Assembly: GCF_040958095.1 (NCBI RefSeq)
Contig: NC_091219.1
Location: 31,411,652 to 31,475,651, forward strand
Source of the DNA: Procambarus clarkii
Taxonomy: Eukaryota; Arthropoda; Malacostraca; Decapoda; Cambaridae
Length of the DNA: 64,000 nt
Direction of reading: 5' to 3'
Position numbers and translations under genes: made by a program. Below, piece after piece: positions 20,350 to 32,479 of this stretch (position 1 is the stretch's first letter; each line of letters starts with the position of its first letter). Under the pieces are notes generated by a model that made no database searches, was not told the DNA's origin, and was given only the letters and a program-made list of their open reading frames with translations.

Positions 20350-21484
20350 TTATTTCTTGTCCACCCAATACACCCTTTTCCTGTGATAAGTGGTGTAACA
20401 AGGTATGACGCAAAGTGGAACATCGCATGTCTTGCACGCTATACCAGTTTCCTTCCTGATACCCGACTTTGCACACACTTCACACCTGCGACGTTTGGGG
20501 ATTTTTACCAGCTCATGTTTCAATTTATAGTTCAGGCGAGTCTCTGCTATAACAACACGTCGCTGTTGTCTCTGGGTTGGCAATAAACTACTGTCTGAAT
20601 CGTCGCTCTCACTATTGTTTTCAAACACTAATGTGGAATATGAATTATCTTCATCAGATTCAGCTTCAGCACTAGGTGTAGACGTGAAGAGAGGGCGCCT
20701 CACACCCGACGGGCCAGGTGTTGACAGGTCAGCAGCAGGATACACAGGACCAGTGTCATCATTTATGTCTGGAGCATGAACTAGATGTGGAGATGGTGTA
20801 GTTGTTGCAGGCCACTCTGCCTTGTCAAATTTCAATAAAGACCAAATAGCAACTTCATGGAACTGGAGCAGAGTTAGTTTCCTTTGATCATCTGTGTTGG
20901 CCTTGTACAATGCATAAGCGTTTTGCAATGCCATTTGCAAGAAATAAAATGTTATTTTCTTGGTCCACTGGTGACATTTCCTGGCAAAATGGTAATACTT
21001 TACCATTTGATCAAAGTGGTCAACACCCTTCATGAACTTATTGTAGTCAACAATTGCCTGTGGTTTGTTCACCACAACCTGCTGTAGTCTTACTGTTCCA
21101 TCTGCCCTGCGAACTCGTTTTCTTTTCTGAACTTTCTTTGTGTCTGCATTGTGTAGGTTGGTAATCATAGAGACAACTCACTTGTCGCCCGCAACTCGCC
21201 CCCTCCTCCTCCTCCTCCTCAGTTTGGCTTTCAGTCTCATCCTCTGTTGAGTCATCCCCAAGGGGTCTACGGCCCCCAATTTCAAATTCTTCTTCTACAT
21301 CCTCACCTTCTGCATCACTTCGTTCATTTTCAGCTTGATCAAAGGCATCCAAGACATTGGGAATCTTGGTGGGAGTGAGCCTCATACCAGCTAACCTCCT
21401 ATAGATGGCGGTAATCCTGTCTTTTCCACTTGATTCTGAGGATCCTGTAGCCGAAACACCGCTTGGGCCTGGTGCTGGATCCAT
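20350..21484 (-). pseudogene. piggyBac transposase, catalytic core deleted
   Basis: The N-terminus starts at MDPAPGPSG (ATG 21482-21484) and runs through an acidic region ending in a Glu run near 21215. In place of the usual 250-300 residue core with the first catalytic aspartates, the sequence passes within a few codons, with a frame change, to the C-terminal third (21168-20350). This has HNADTKKVQKRKR, IVDYNKFMKGVDHFDQMVKY (the conserved GVDxxDQ aspartate) and a cysteine-rich tail (CEVCAKSG, CKTCDVPLCVIPCY, YH) that binds DNA ends in this family. The length is well under half that of a working transposase. Confidence 0.85.
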
Positions 21485-21817
21485 TATTGATGAATATAGT
21501 GGGTTATAAACACACACAAACGGGTAATAATCCTTGAAAACGTGCGAGTTTGGCGGCCGAGGGGAGAGAGATCCGATCACGTGACAGATCACTGGGTCAC
21601 GGCCTGTCACGTGACCCAGTAGGCCGACGTGACTTGCGGCCTACCCGAGAGAAAGGGAATTTCATGGCGCGGAGTTTGAAACAAACCCCAAGTAAATCGG
21701 ATTTAAACTGGATTTTTTACAAATATTTTAAACCGCACCGTAAATTTACGTCGTGATCCGACAAGCGGTTAGGGAAAACGCCCGTAATTCCAAGTCGAAA
21801 ATCCAGAAAAGTGTTAA

Positions 21818-22370
21818 TACAGTGGAATTTCGCTGGATTCCCACCCATATTGGTGTGTTCTTAAATGAGCGTGCGGACACTGCCGCTAAGGAAGCTATCC
21901 GCACCTGTCCCATCTCCCGTAAAGGTATTCCTTATTATGACTTTTACCCAGTTATTCATTTCCCCATTCTTGCCCGTTGTCAGGGTTGTTGGTCTTCTGT
22001 TACTGGTAACAAATTGCGTGCTCTTAAGAGTAGTGTGTTCCCGTGGCCTTCCTCCTACCACCGTAACCGGTGGTGGGAAACGGCTCTGGCGAGGTTGTAT
22101 ATTGGTCATACACGTTTAACTCACGGGCACTTAATGGAGCGCTGCCCTGCTTCTTATTGTCCAAACCGTTGTCTCTACATGTCCTGACTTCCAGGACTTA
22201 CGTGTCTTGCATCCCAACCATCCCTCAATGTCAATTGTCCCTCGATAAAATTCTTGGTAAATTCAATACCTTTGATATTGTTCGCCGTATGCGTTTTTGT
22301 TCTTGTATTGGCGACGTTAGTGATATTTAGCGCACTATGATTATCCCACACATTTGATGGTTTGATAATT
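21818..22370 (+). pseudogene. LINE with RNase H, copy 1, 3' part
   Basis: The LINE resumes after the TTAA duplication with the end of RNase H (FRWIPTHIGVFLNERADTAA in one frame). It continues with ISRKGIPYYDFYPVIH, WPSSYHRNRWW, TRLTHGHLMERCPA and a 3' end around gtgatatttagcgc. It matches 26500-27010 of copy 2 closely. A frame change follows RCPASYCPN, so it is inactive. Confidence 0.8.
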
Positions 22371-22436
22371 ACTGTACTGTACAGTACTTTGGTTTGGAAT
22401 GTATCAAATGAAGTTGTTTCATGTATTCAAATGTGT
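22371..22436. other. Spacer
   Basis: Short AT-rich sequence with the palindromic ctgtactgtacagtac near 22371-22386. Confidence 0.4.
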
Positions 22437-23692
22437 GAGAAAATCCACTGGGGCTGTGAGATGAAGCGAACCTGTAACAAAGGCATTGCCAGTTGCATAC
22501 TCTACCACCACTGATGGTAAAAGTCTTACAACTGGATATCTTGTGTGACGGGTTATGGTATCACAGCTATACTGAACCAAGATGGTATGGCTCTCCCTCA
22601 CATAAATGAAAGAAATGCTGCTATTGGCCTTGCAGTGTGTAAGTTGCAGGTGGAAACAAATGAAAATTATCAAATAAATAATTAAACAATTTACTGAAAT
22701 AGTAATGAACAAAAATAACACATGACAATACTTGACTATCATGTAATGCAAAGGTGAACAAGTTAGTATGACCTTAAATGCAAAAAATAAACTATAAGTA
22801 ATGAATAAAAGTATGAAGATATACTGGTGTTCTGAAGACAGCTACCATACCACCATGGCATCAGTCACATGATGTTGGCTGGAAGTGGACGACGGGTTAG
22901 AGACACCAAGGTGATCCTAGAGCACTAAGGGCGAGATTGCCTCTCCAGGGAGGCAGCGCTCTTTATATAGTCCGGCGGTGATGACTCATCCAGTGTCAAC
23001 ACGAGGTGGACATCTGGTCAACTAGCAAACTGCTCGTTGTGGCTGGCGGTGCCTTTGTGTTGAGCTGTACCACTGTCAGTTGAAGGCGGCTAACTGCTTG
23101 TTTTTGGGGACAAACTGCCAGTTAGCAGTGTCGCCCGGCTTGCCTCTGAGTCATACCAGGCCGTGCCAGGCCCTGGGGGGTATGGAGAGGTGGCAGGACT
23201 GATGACTCTTCTGGGCTGGTGTAGATGTATACTTCCAGTGCAGAGGCATTGAAGGTGAAGGGAAAAGGCAGTTCCACTGCTATGCAGGGGATTCACGTGA
23301 CACTTGTGAAGCCACAGAAAGTCTGGAGGCCCTACTGAAGCCAGTCCAAGTATTAAATAAAACCCCTGAAGTACGCCGGTGAAGGGTAAAGTGAAGGGTG
23401 AAGCAAGACCGTATGCCCCAACTTCAGGCACACACAGAAAATCACGTTTTGGTCCCGCCTCTCAACTGTGTATTTGAAGTTGGGGCGTATGGTGTTGAAC
23501 TGCTTCTTCAGCCTTCACCTGAGTGCTTGTAGGTCTTACGTAAGACGTTGACTCAAGGAGGGGCCTCAAAACTTGCTGTGATTTATGGGGAAATCCGGTT
23601 GTAAGACTTTTACAAAGTCAGTAATATACTGTGGTAGAGTATGCAGCTGTCGCCTCACAGCTCCAGTGGATTTTCTGCTTGGTGTATATCAG
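22437..23692. repeat. Foldback (inverted-repeat) element, about 1.26 kb
   Basis: The left arm at about 22437-22545 and right arm at about 23592-23692 are reverse complements with modest divergence (shared strings: atccactgg, gcatactctacca, aaaagtcttacaa). A second, inner hairpin lies at about 23412-23490, with cgtatgccccaacttca against tgaagttggggcgtatgg. No coding frame is credible inside. It looks like a non-autonomous inverted-repeat element. Confidence 0.65.
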
Positions 23693-25544
23693 GTTGTGAT
23701 TTTGTGTGTGTACCGTATTGTTATGATCGCCGTCTGATAAGTCCTTTCTGGCCTCAAGAGTCATTTTTACCCACCTAGAAAGATTGCAGATGGCCAAAGC
23801 AGTTATTTAAGTTAAGAAGGGACAAGTCTTAAACAGAATTTTGCATATTTGACTGTAAAGGGGTAAATTGAGGTAGATTGAAAAACAAAATGGTGAACCG
23901 GGCAGGCGGTACTCACAATTAGGCGAGTACACTCGGGAACTTTTAAAGTGCAACCAAACATGCTTTAGGCTCTCACAACAAGAGGTGAGTGGTGGTGGCT
24001 CAGGTGCTCAGGCAATCAGAGCACCTAAGGAGGGAGGGCAGGAGTGAGAGGGGGGTGGTATGTGGAAGTTTGGTGACAGTTGTGTGTAGTTTGTTCATCT
24101 TCATTGTAAGTTTCATGGCTTGGTGTGCATTTTGCTAGTAAATTTAATTAGGGAAAAATTCAGGTGTTTGATTTTTTAAATCAACTTTTTAAATGTTGAG
24201 TTGTTAAAGCCTCAAAGTGCATGGAGTTGGTTTGGGAGTATGGCATCCTCATGCTGTTGCGTGCTCGCGTGAGGTAGCAAAGGTGATGTAAAGTTGTGGG
24301 GTGTACATGCTTGGGACGTCCTCTCTCGGGATGGCTGGTGTTAGACCTGCGTGTTTGTCGGTTGTTGAAAAGCCGTCATCCTTTGCTGTTGTGGTATTGA
24401 TTTTACATTGTTCATCTTGTAATTAATACTGCAGTGCGATATCTTGGGCTACCATTTGTAGGTTTAAAATGTTTAATACAAACAGTTGTCCAATGAGTTT
24501 TAATAGGAAATATCATCCACCAAGCACCATTGTACAATTATATTAATTGATAGTATATGGATTGTGCAGAACTGCTTAGAATGATCTTTAACACTTGGCT
24601 ATATTGGTCATGTCAAATACCTGCACGGTGAATGCTCAAAGACCCTTTCTTTATTCAGTGTTGTCACATACCTCATGGGGGTATGGATAGGCAAACACTC
24701 ATTCGGTTAAACTTGCCTTGTAGTACTTTCAGAGCTGAGTAATTTTGAATCTGGTTAGCACTTTCCAAATAAATTGACCGTTAAAGTGAATTCCTATTTA
24801 GGTTTAAAACATTATACCGAATGAGAAACTGGGATTATATAGCCGAACACCAGAAATGTTGTTATTCAATTTGGTTGCCTAAAGCACATTCAAGGACTAC
24901 ACATTACATGGCATTCCAGGATTCCTCTATACCTTGCCTTATGCTGTAAACATTGCCACAACCCTGTGTTTTATTGATTTAAATGGCCACAGGGAGGCAT
25001 ACAACACTGCAGATTATGATGTCATTAGTTATCCACTGTGCTGACAAGTGGGCTGACTGATGTTCGTTGACACCTGTATCGGGCTTCAATTTAATCGCCA
25101 GGAGATCACCCTCTCACTAGACTCGTCTGTAGGAAGTACACAGTATAGTATTTCAAATTACCTTGGATCATAAATAGCATAAGACTTGGGGGTAGGAGAG
25201 GGTTGCAGTGTTTGTCATGGCTCTCAGTTGTTCCTGGTATTAGGCAATTTAGTTCTGGAATCATTTTTGTTGGCCAATGTTAAACTTTTTCGAAAGTAGA
25301 TGTTTTTCTGAAAGGGAAGGGGGGGGGGGGGGGGAACCTCTATGCTTGGATACAGTTATCTAAGTGAATACTTAGATTTATACAGTAGAATAACTACCTT
25401 CTTTTCCTTAGTCAAAAAGGTTGCTTGTTTATTTCTAGGGACTTGTATGTTCTTTTATTTTTAACTGCAGCAACTTTCAGTGAATGATAGATTCTTACTG
25501 AAAGGACCTTTACTTCATTGTTGTTGCTTTATGGTCATCTCATT
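23693..25544. other. Non-coding stretch
   Basis: Mixed sequence without convincing genes. It has a G run at about 25319-25335. No repeat family was recognised with confidence. Confidence 0.5.
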
Positions 25545-27055
25545 GTGTACAGGGATTCCGCGAAGCTTTTGGGGTTAGTCTTTGACACTCGTTTGTCTTG
25601 GTCAGCCCATATCTCTTGCCTCCGAGTTGAATGCTCTAAGGCCCTTAACCTCCTTAAGGTTTTGTCCCATACTTCTTGGGGAGCGGATAGGCGCACGCTC
25701 CTCTAGTTGCACTCCTCTCTCGTCCTGTCTAAACTCAATTATGGTTGCCCTGCATACTCTTCTGCTTCTCCTTCTACTCTTCGCCATCTTGATGCTTTGC
25801 ACCATACTGGGTTGCGTCTCGGCTCTGGTGGCTTTCGTTCGACTCCCGCCCTTAGTTTGTATGTTGACACTGGCTTTCTCTCTCTTCAGGACTGCCGTGA
25901 TCGCTACTGTCTTCTCTATCTTGCGCGGTCCTTCCAACATCCTTCCTCTCGCCTCTGTTGTGCATTGACTTTTCCTCCTCCTGTGGTTCCTGTTCCTCTT
26001 CATTGTCTTCCACTTTCTGTCCAGTTATCTCGCTTACAGGATTCTCTTTCTGTTCATATTTGTAATGTTTCTCCTCGTATTGTTCCTTCATTACCTCCGT
26101 GGAGAGTCCCCCTTCCCAAGTTTTGTACGTCCTTGACTTGTATTACTAAAGCCTTTACCCCTCCTACAATTCTGAAAAGCCTCTTCCTTGAGCACTTTTC
26201 TTCGCACTCCCACTCTATTTCCATCTTCCCTGATGGGTCTAAGTCTGCGGATGGTGTGGGCTACTCTGTTGTTTTTCCTGACCGTACTTACATGTGTCGC
26301 CTCCCTTCGGAGGCTAGCGTCATTACGGCAGAACTTTATGCTATTCTCTATGCTCTTCGTCTCTTGCTTTCTCATTCTCATTCCTCCTTTGTAGTTGATT
26401 CTCGTAGTGCCCTCATGGCTCTAGGGTCCTTTAATCCTGTCCATCCGGTGGTCATTGAGATTCAACATTGGCTGTTTCTTATTTCTAGTAAATTTAAATC
26501 AGAGTTTTGCTGGGTTCCCAGCCATATTGGTGTTTCAATGAGCGTGTGGATGCTGCCGTTAAGAAAGCTATCCGTTCTTGTCCCATCTCCCGTAAAGGTA
26601 TTCCTTATTCCGACTTTTATCCTGTTATTCATTCTTCCCCGTTGGCCCTCTGTGGTTGGTAACAAGCTGCGTACTCTCAAACTTAGTGTGTCCCCGTGGC
26701 CTTCCTCCTACCACCGTAACCGGCGGTGTGACACGGCTTTGGCACGGCTGTGGGTTGGTCATACCCGCTTAACCCACGGTCACTTAATGGAGCGCCGCCC
26801 TGCTCCTTATTGTCCCTCTTACAGTTGTGCATATCCTTGTTGAATGTCCTGACTTCCAGGACGAGCGTGTGTCTTGCTTTCCGACCGTCCCTCGCAGTCA
26901 CTTGTCCCTCGATAGAATTCTAGGTGAATCTGATACTTTTGATATCGTTCGCCTTTATGCGTTTTTGTTCTCGTATTGGCATTCTTGGTGATATTTAGCG
27001 CCCTCTGATTATTTCGCACTTTGGTGCCTTCTTTTGGTAATTACCTTACCTTCAT
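25545..27055 (+). pseudogene. LINE with RNase H, copy 2
   Basis: A 5'-truncated copy retains the RT C-terminal region (LLGLVFDTRLSWSAHI, VLSHTSWGADR), then an open stretch 25707-26843. This holds SLVLSKLNYGCPAYSSASPS, the RNase H motifs FPDGSKSADGVGYSVVF, TAELYAILYALR, VVDSRSALMALGSF and CWVPSHIGVS, and the tail LWVGHTRLTHGHLMERRPAP. There is a TAG just before 25707 and frame changes after SHIGVS and after CPSYS, so it is inactive. Domain order RT then RNase H points to the I-type group. The 3' end near 27000 is tgatatttagcgccctctga. Confidence 0.8.
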
Positions 27056-28109
27056 TGTTGTTTCATTTTAATGTGGTAGTTGTGATATGGATTGTTCTGG
27101 CTCACGTGCAAGGTCTTGGATTTTTTTCTGTTTATATTAAGAAATTGCCAGTCTTGTTACTATTTGTAGAGTTAGAGATCTGCATTAAGGCCTCAATATT
27201 ATATTCTTAAAAAAAATAATATCAGCAATTTTTGTGGTTGGTAATATTTAGATTAATGTCAGTGATGTATATGACAAGGGTTAAGACCCCTTGTGGTATG
27301 AAAGCATTTTTCCCCAGTCCTTTTTTTAACAAATGAAAGGGTCCTCGTAACCATTCTTTTGTCCTTTCTACCATGTACCTGTTTGTTGCTTCTTGGTCTT
27401 TCATTTGGTACTTTGGCTATTAAAACAATGGCCTTTGGTAATGCAATTACCATTTCTAAAAAAAATGAGCAGGTTCATTAGGCAGGGTTTGTTTTTAACA
27501 AACAGTTTTACAAAAAAAAATTCCATTCCTTCAGGACCTTGCAGATGTTAGGTCAAACTAATTGACAGTAATCTGTTTTGCCCTTTCAAACAATGATGGT
27601 TTTAATCTAGGCAAAATATTTCTGAAGTTTGGCAGACAAATTTAATCAAAGCTCTTAAATGATTTAAGTTAAAGACATGGTTTTCAAAGTTGTATAGATG
27701 CTTCAGTGTCACTTTTCTAATGTTTAAATTTAACAATGATCTTTAGTTAATTGAATTATAATTTTTACAAAGCTTAGGTGTTGCATAGCTTTAAATTTAC
27801 TTTTAAATATGAAAACTAAAATATTGACTAAAGTTTCTTCCACTTTAATATTTCAGACTAATTTGCAATATTTGTTAGTTTATGTAAATTGAATAGGTAG
27901 TCCACTTTTACATCTTTTCAATGCATTTTGCATGCACCTATGTAACAAGTTACAAATAGGTGTAAATTTTACCAAGTATTTATTTTCAAAGTAAAAAAAT
28001 TTCAGATGTTTAAACATTGCATCAATAGTAAACAATTTCCAGCATAATTTCAGGATAAGGTATATAAAGTAGTTTCATTAAAATTGTTTTATTTAATAAG
28101 TTTTACATA
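27056..28109. other. AT-rich unique-looking stretch
   Basis: No gene or repeat is recognised. It borders the 3' side of the minus-strand transcript candidate and could hold its downstream flank. Confidence 0.5.
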
Positions 28110-28132
28110 TAGTATTTATAATACATCAAATA

Positions 28133-28138
28133 TTTATT
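28133..28138 (-). terminator. Polyadenylation signal AATAAA
   Basis: The minus strand reads ACTAATAAATATTTG downstream of the last acceptor of the candidate transcript, a canonical hexamer at a suitable distance (about 75 nt after the acceptor). Confidence 0.45.
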
Positions 28139-28351
28139 AGTTTCAGGTTGTGGGACAGATGCTCCTAGATGAACAGAAGATCCAAAAGGCCAAGACAACT
28201 CCAGAGACAATCACCTGTAAAAGAAAAATAAACATTAAACAGGGACACTACTTTTATTATCACCAATGCCTAATAACAAGCCCAATAAATCCTAACATCC
28301 TATCTTTTAAGATAGGCTCAGCAAGGCCTATCCCTTCCTCTGGTTGTATTG

Positions 28352-28497
28352 CAGAGCTTGTTCCCTGAATGGGTGCAGTACATCCACCACTTTAGTGCCA
28401 TCAACACATTGTACATATGCTTCATTGAAAGCACTGTACAATGCATGCCAGGCACTAAAGTTTTAGATGCATCCACCCATTCAGCAAACAAGCCCTG
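28352..28497. repeat. Long hairpin (about 146 nt) inside the last intron
   Basis: Arms starting cagagcttgttccctgaatg on the left and ending cattcagcaaacaagccctg on the right pair along about 48 bp. The inner part (cattgtacatatgc against gcactgtacaatg) extends the pairing nearly to the apex. It lies between exons 4 and 5 of the candidate transcript. A small palindromic MITE is the most likely identity; a structured RNA or small-RNA precursor is possible. Confidence 0.65.
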
Positions 28498-31400
28498 TGA
28501 GAATTAACAATGTAACCATTGTTAAGGGTCCCTAAACCTATGCAAATCTAGTCCATCTATTAGATGGGCAGTAGAGCAAAGCTCTGAAAAAGCCAAGCCA
28601 GGGAAATCTGCAGGACTGCCTGGTCCCCTTTTATGAAATGGGGTAGGATCAGTACAAACTGCATCATCCCTGTGGGTTGTAACAGTAGGACATGGTTACA
28701 CACCTATAAATGGACTAGATAAGAGAATAAAGATTAGGTCATTGATATAGCTAAAACATCAAATTCAAACTCACCCACTGTTGCAGAGTAAAGGAGCCTC
28801 ACTCCAAGCCAGTCCATGCATCAATCACTTTCACCTGAAAAATATTTCTACGAATTATTCAGATTTAAAGCCAATCTTGCTTTACTTTTCAAATTAGCAT
28901 TCAGTACTTTACAAATTCAGATGGAAAAAATTTCTTTAAGGAATTTACCTTTCCTACATATTCTAGTAGCAGTAGTAGATCTAATTTAGCAATATAAATA
29001 TATATGGCATCAATTTGCCAAGTTTCAGTAAATCATTTGAGAAACTATCCACAACTGCACTTCAATGGCAATTTACATTTATCTTTAGCCATTGTTATAT
29101 TGTTTAAGTTACAGTATTACTATTTTTTTTACTTTTATGCAAATCTATTCAGATTAACCTTTACTACAACTCACCTGATTCTATTTAAGCAACTGACAGA
29201 GGGACTTCTGGACTTTCCAAACCACATTCTGGAAAATTATATAAATTTAAAACCAAGCTAAAGTAAACATTGAATATTTTTTTTTTTTACTTTCAAGGGA
29301 AAAATACCATCACTTAAACAAAACTTTTCCTGCCATTAACTTTGACTCATGATTACCCTTAAGTGTTATACATTTATAGATTAAAGCTTATTTAACAAAC
29401 ATTTAATGTTAACTAAACAAGATTTATATTTCATTAAAATTATTAATAAAACACCCTCAACTATGCTGTTTAAGATCTAATGCCCCACATTACAATTTTC
29501 ACAATTTCAACATACCATTCTATTCAATACATTCCTGAAAGGACTAAACTTGCAGATATGGTACCCACTAGCCTAAGCCTAGACTTCCATACCCTAATAT
29601 TTAATAGGTTTTTAGCAATTAACTTCTACCCTCTAATTCCAATGTACACAACACTACTTACTGTAGATCTGCAAGTATTTTCCTGCAGCTCTTTGTTGCC
29701 AGGACCTTCCACAACCTGTCATGTGAACAGTAAATATTACTAAAAAAGTTATTTGCATAGCAATGTTATTTTGTTCATACCTGTACCACCAGTTTAACAG
29801 TTGCCGTTTTAAATGGCACACTAAGTATCTTGTCGTCTTTAATATTTACAAACAAAGCTACACTCATTTCAAGTCAACATCCTATACAAATTATATTTTC
29901 CAACAACTTTCGTCATGAACATTTTTCTGGAACATTGCAAACAAACTTTAATTTAACAACCATGTATAACATTTGAATAAAAGCAATACAAAATATATAT
30001 ACAAATTATTATTCTTTTGCAACCACTGCTTACTACTAGGGGGACAAATTTATTCTGTTGAATTATGTACCAAGCTTTTTAGTCTGAAAATTCATAATTA
30101 ACCCAACTATACTACCAAGACAATGTGATTTTACTAAATTTAGTAATATTTTTACACTAGCAACTATACAAGGCCATATTCTCTCCAGTTATCACCACAC
30201 TTCTGCAGGTGTAAGGTTCTATCTCCCCCCTCTGCACCACTTATGACCACACTTGGTCTTTATTATAAATTTCTTTATGAACCTGATACAGTACTGTTAA
30301 TGGTTTAATGTTTTGTGGGAACAATTTAGCTACAGTAATGCCAAAGGAATGATTAACACCATGCAAGCCAACTAATATTAAAGTTAGAAATATTTATTAA
30401 AAGCAGAAGTTTATCATATGGGATGTTATTTTAGAAGAATGGGTGGTGTGGTGGTTATGTTATAGTTGAGTAACATGGTACAAGAGGGCAAGTGCCACTG
30501 GCTTATGGCAAAAGATTCTGTAGCAATAGAACTATAAGCCACACTTTCTCCCCCCCCCCCTTCCTCCCAACTGTTCTGTGTCAAAAGGGAAGGGGGGGGG
30601 GTGTCCATTTACTGTACCACTTACATTTTAGTGTGGGCTTCTTCCACTATTCTGATGTTAGCTGGAACATTTCGGCCAGCTGCCGGTTTGAAAGGGAGGC
30701 ATACCATGTGCCAATTCAGGAAGCTTTCCACGTTCCTCACTGCATGTCAGCTCAGGACCTCACTACCATGTTGGGAGGCAGTTGAAGACTAACCAATCAA
30801 CATCCCAGGCTGGAGAGCAGTGCCAGCTCGGGGAGAATTTACCACCTGCAAAAAATTTAATACTCTTAACAATCTACAACATCTCTCTTACCTAGCCCCC
30901 AAACCTTACAATTGTCAGCATTAAACTGCATCTGGTAGTCTTAACCATTTCAAAACTATATAGGGCATCGGTATTTTTTATTTGCCAATTCTGCAACTAT
31001 TGCAGTCTAAACCATAATCTTGCGAATAACCGAGGTCCAAGGAGAGCTTTTAGGCACTACTTACAACACTTCTCCCAACTTAACCCCATTTATACTAATT
31101 TCCTTTGGTATAGCCATGACCTAATCAACTTCAGTCAGCATTCCCAATGATCCGAGCCCCTATCAATTTTGCGCCACTATCAAAATCTCTGCTGAAGTCA
31201 AGGTACACAAAATCACAAACCTTATCACCATTTCCTCAACTATGCAACCTAATCCATGAACATTTAGTAATAAAACTATGCGATTCATGTATCTAGTCAT
31301 GTTTCTCAAAAAGAGTAGAGAAATGGCACTTGCAATGTTAGATTCTAGTAACTTTCCTCACAATAGACTAAGCTAACTGGTCACTAACTTAAGCGTTAAA

Positions 31401-32159
31401 GTTAACTCAAACTTTTCCTTTAAAACTTGCTATATTAGGAACTTTCCACGACCGGCCTTTACCCGACATAATTAAATAGGGTCAAAACGGTATATTAAAT
31501 GCAGTAAAACTACGGTAAATATGATAAACTTGCATTCTTTAAGCATGGGCTGCATAGTAAGTGAACTAAACTAAATGTTAAGCACCCTGGCAAACCACTT
31601 CGTTCTATTCAATTTCTTTATTTAATCACTTTGTCCGGCTAGAATTTTTAGATTAGATTAAAGGAACACCCTCCCTGGTAACGGCTGAACTAGTTTACCA
31701 AATACAAATATTTAGGTAAAATACTTTCATAAAACCCGTCTACTTCCCCCACCAGTAGACTTGTTCAGCTAAAGGCATAATGTAATGTTCCACTTTAGTA
31801 AATAAAGACTTAAAAACACACTACCCCATCTGTGTAGTTACCGGTTACCTGACATTCTACGCTTAAAATAATCCATCTATTCCCCATAATTGTTCGATAT
31901 AACTTACCTCTCACCCACTGGTCGAGTACACAGCAGTATATATCCTCCTCCATCACTCACCGCGTGGATACTATTTCACTCTGGCCGCAAATTACCTCAA
32001 ATCACCTACGTTGTCCATAAACATATATAGAAGAGCAACTGACCGTAGCAACCGTATAACGATCATCACATAACGTGGGAACATTAGTAGTACTGCTGTC
32101 AAAACATAGATGGCGCCAGGACAAACGGTAATTCCTATGGACTCGCCTAGTTATGCGTA

Positions 32160-32450
32160 GGGAATTGAGCTTCAGCTGTTTGGTCCCGCCCCTCAGCTGT
32201 ATTCACCTAGTTGTACTCACCTAATTTGTGCTTGCAGGGGTTGAGCTTTGGCTCTTTGGTCCCGACTCTCAACCGTCAATCAACAGGTGTACAGGTTCCT
32301 GAGCCTATTGGGCTCTATCACATCTACATTTGAAATTGTGTATGGAGTCAGCCTCCACCACATCACTGCTTAATACATTCCATTTGTTAACTACTCTGAC
32401 ACTGAAAAAATTCTTTCTAATATCTCTGTGGCTCATTTGGGTACTAAGTT
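32160..32450 (-). mobile_element. LINE family B, 3' end with coding remnant
   Basis: The plus strand reads tgtgcttgcaggggttgagc, ggtcccgactctcaaccgtc and tcagcctccaccacatcact, then ttctttctaatatctctgtg. This is the family B 3' UTR followed by the complement of the RT C-terminal region (compare 61388-61640). It is truncated at the left by a partly repeated start (ttcacctagttgtactcacc). Confidence 0.75.
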
Positions 32451-32479
32451 CCCCCTTGTTCGTGTTCCACCCGTGTTAA

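Larger units (their letters stand above)
19240..21813 (-). mobile_element. piggyBac-type DNA transposon, internally deleted
   Basis: The element is bounded by TTAA at 19236-19239 and 21814-21817, the invariant piggyBac target duplication, and splits the LINE that continues at 21818. Ends match as short inverted repeats (left cactttagtg, right complement cacttttctg). It carries the N- and C-terminal parts of a transposase on the minus strand and a long non-coding left half with repeated subterminal motifs. It lacks the catalytic middle, so it is non-autonomous. Confidence 0.85.
28110..32110 (-). ncRNA. Candidate five-exon spliced transcript, probably lncRNA
   Basis: Minus-strand splice signals line up over an AT-rich, repeat-poor region. 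Exon 1 ends at 31908 (gag then GTAAGT). Exon 2 is 30845-30625 (acceptor AATTTTTTGCAG, donor GTAAGT). Exon 3 is 29715-29662 (acceptor CATGACAG, donor GTAAGT). Exon 4 is 28834-28775 (acceptor AATATTTTTCAG, donor GTGAGT). Exon 5 starts at 28214 (acceptor TTTTTCTTTTACAG) with AATAAA at 28138-28133. Exon 1 start near 32110 is a guess. The longest frame I found starts at an ATG at 31953-31951 (MEEDIYCCVLDQW...) and crosses the exon 1-2 junction for only 42 codons, so I favour a non-coding RNA or a UTR-rich gene. All signals were read by eye. Confidence 0.45.
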
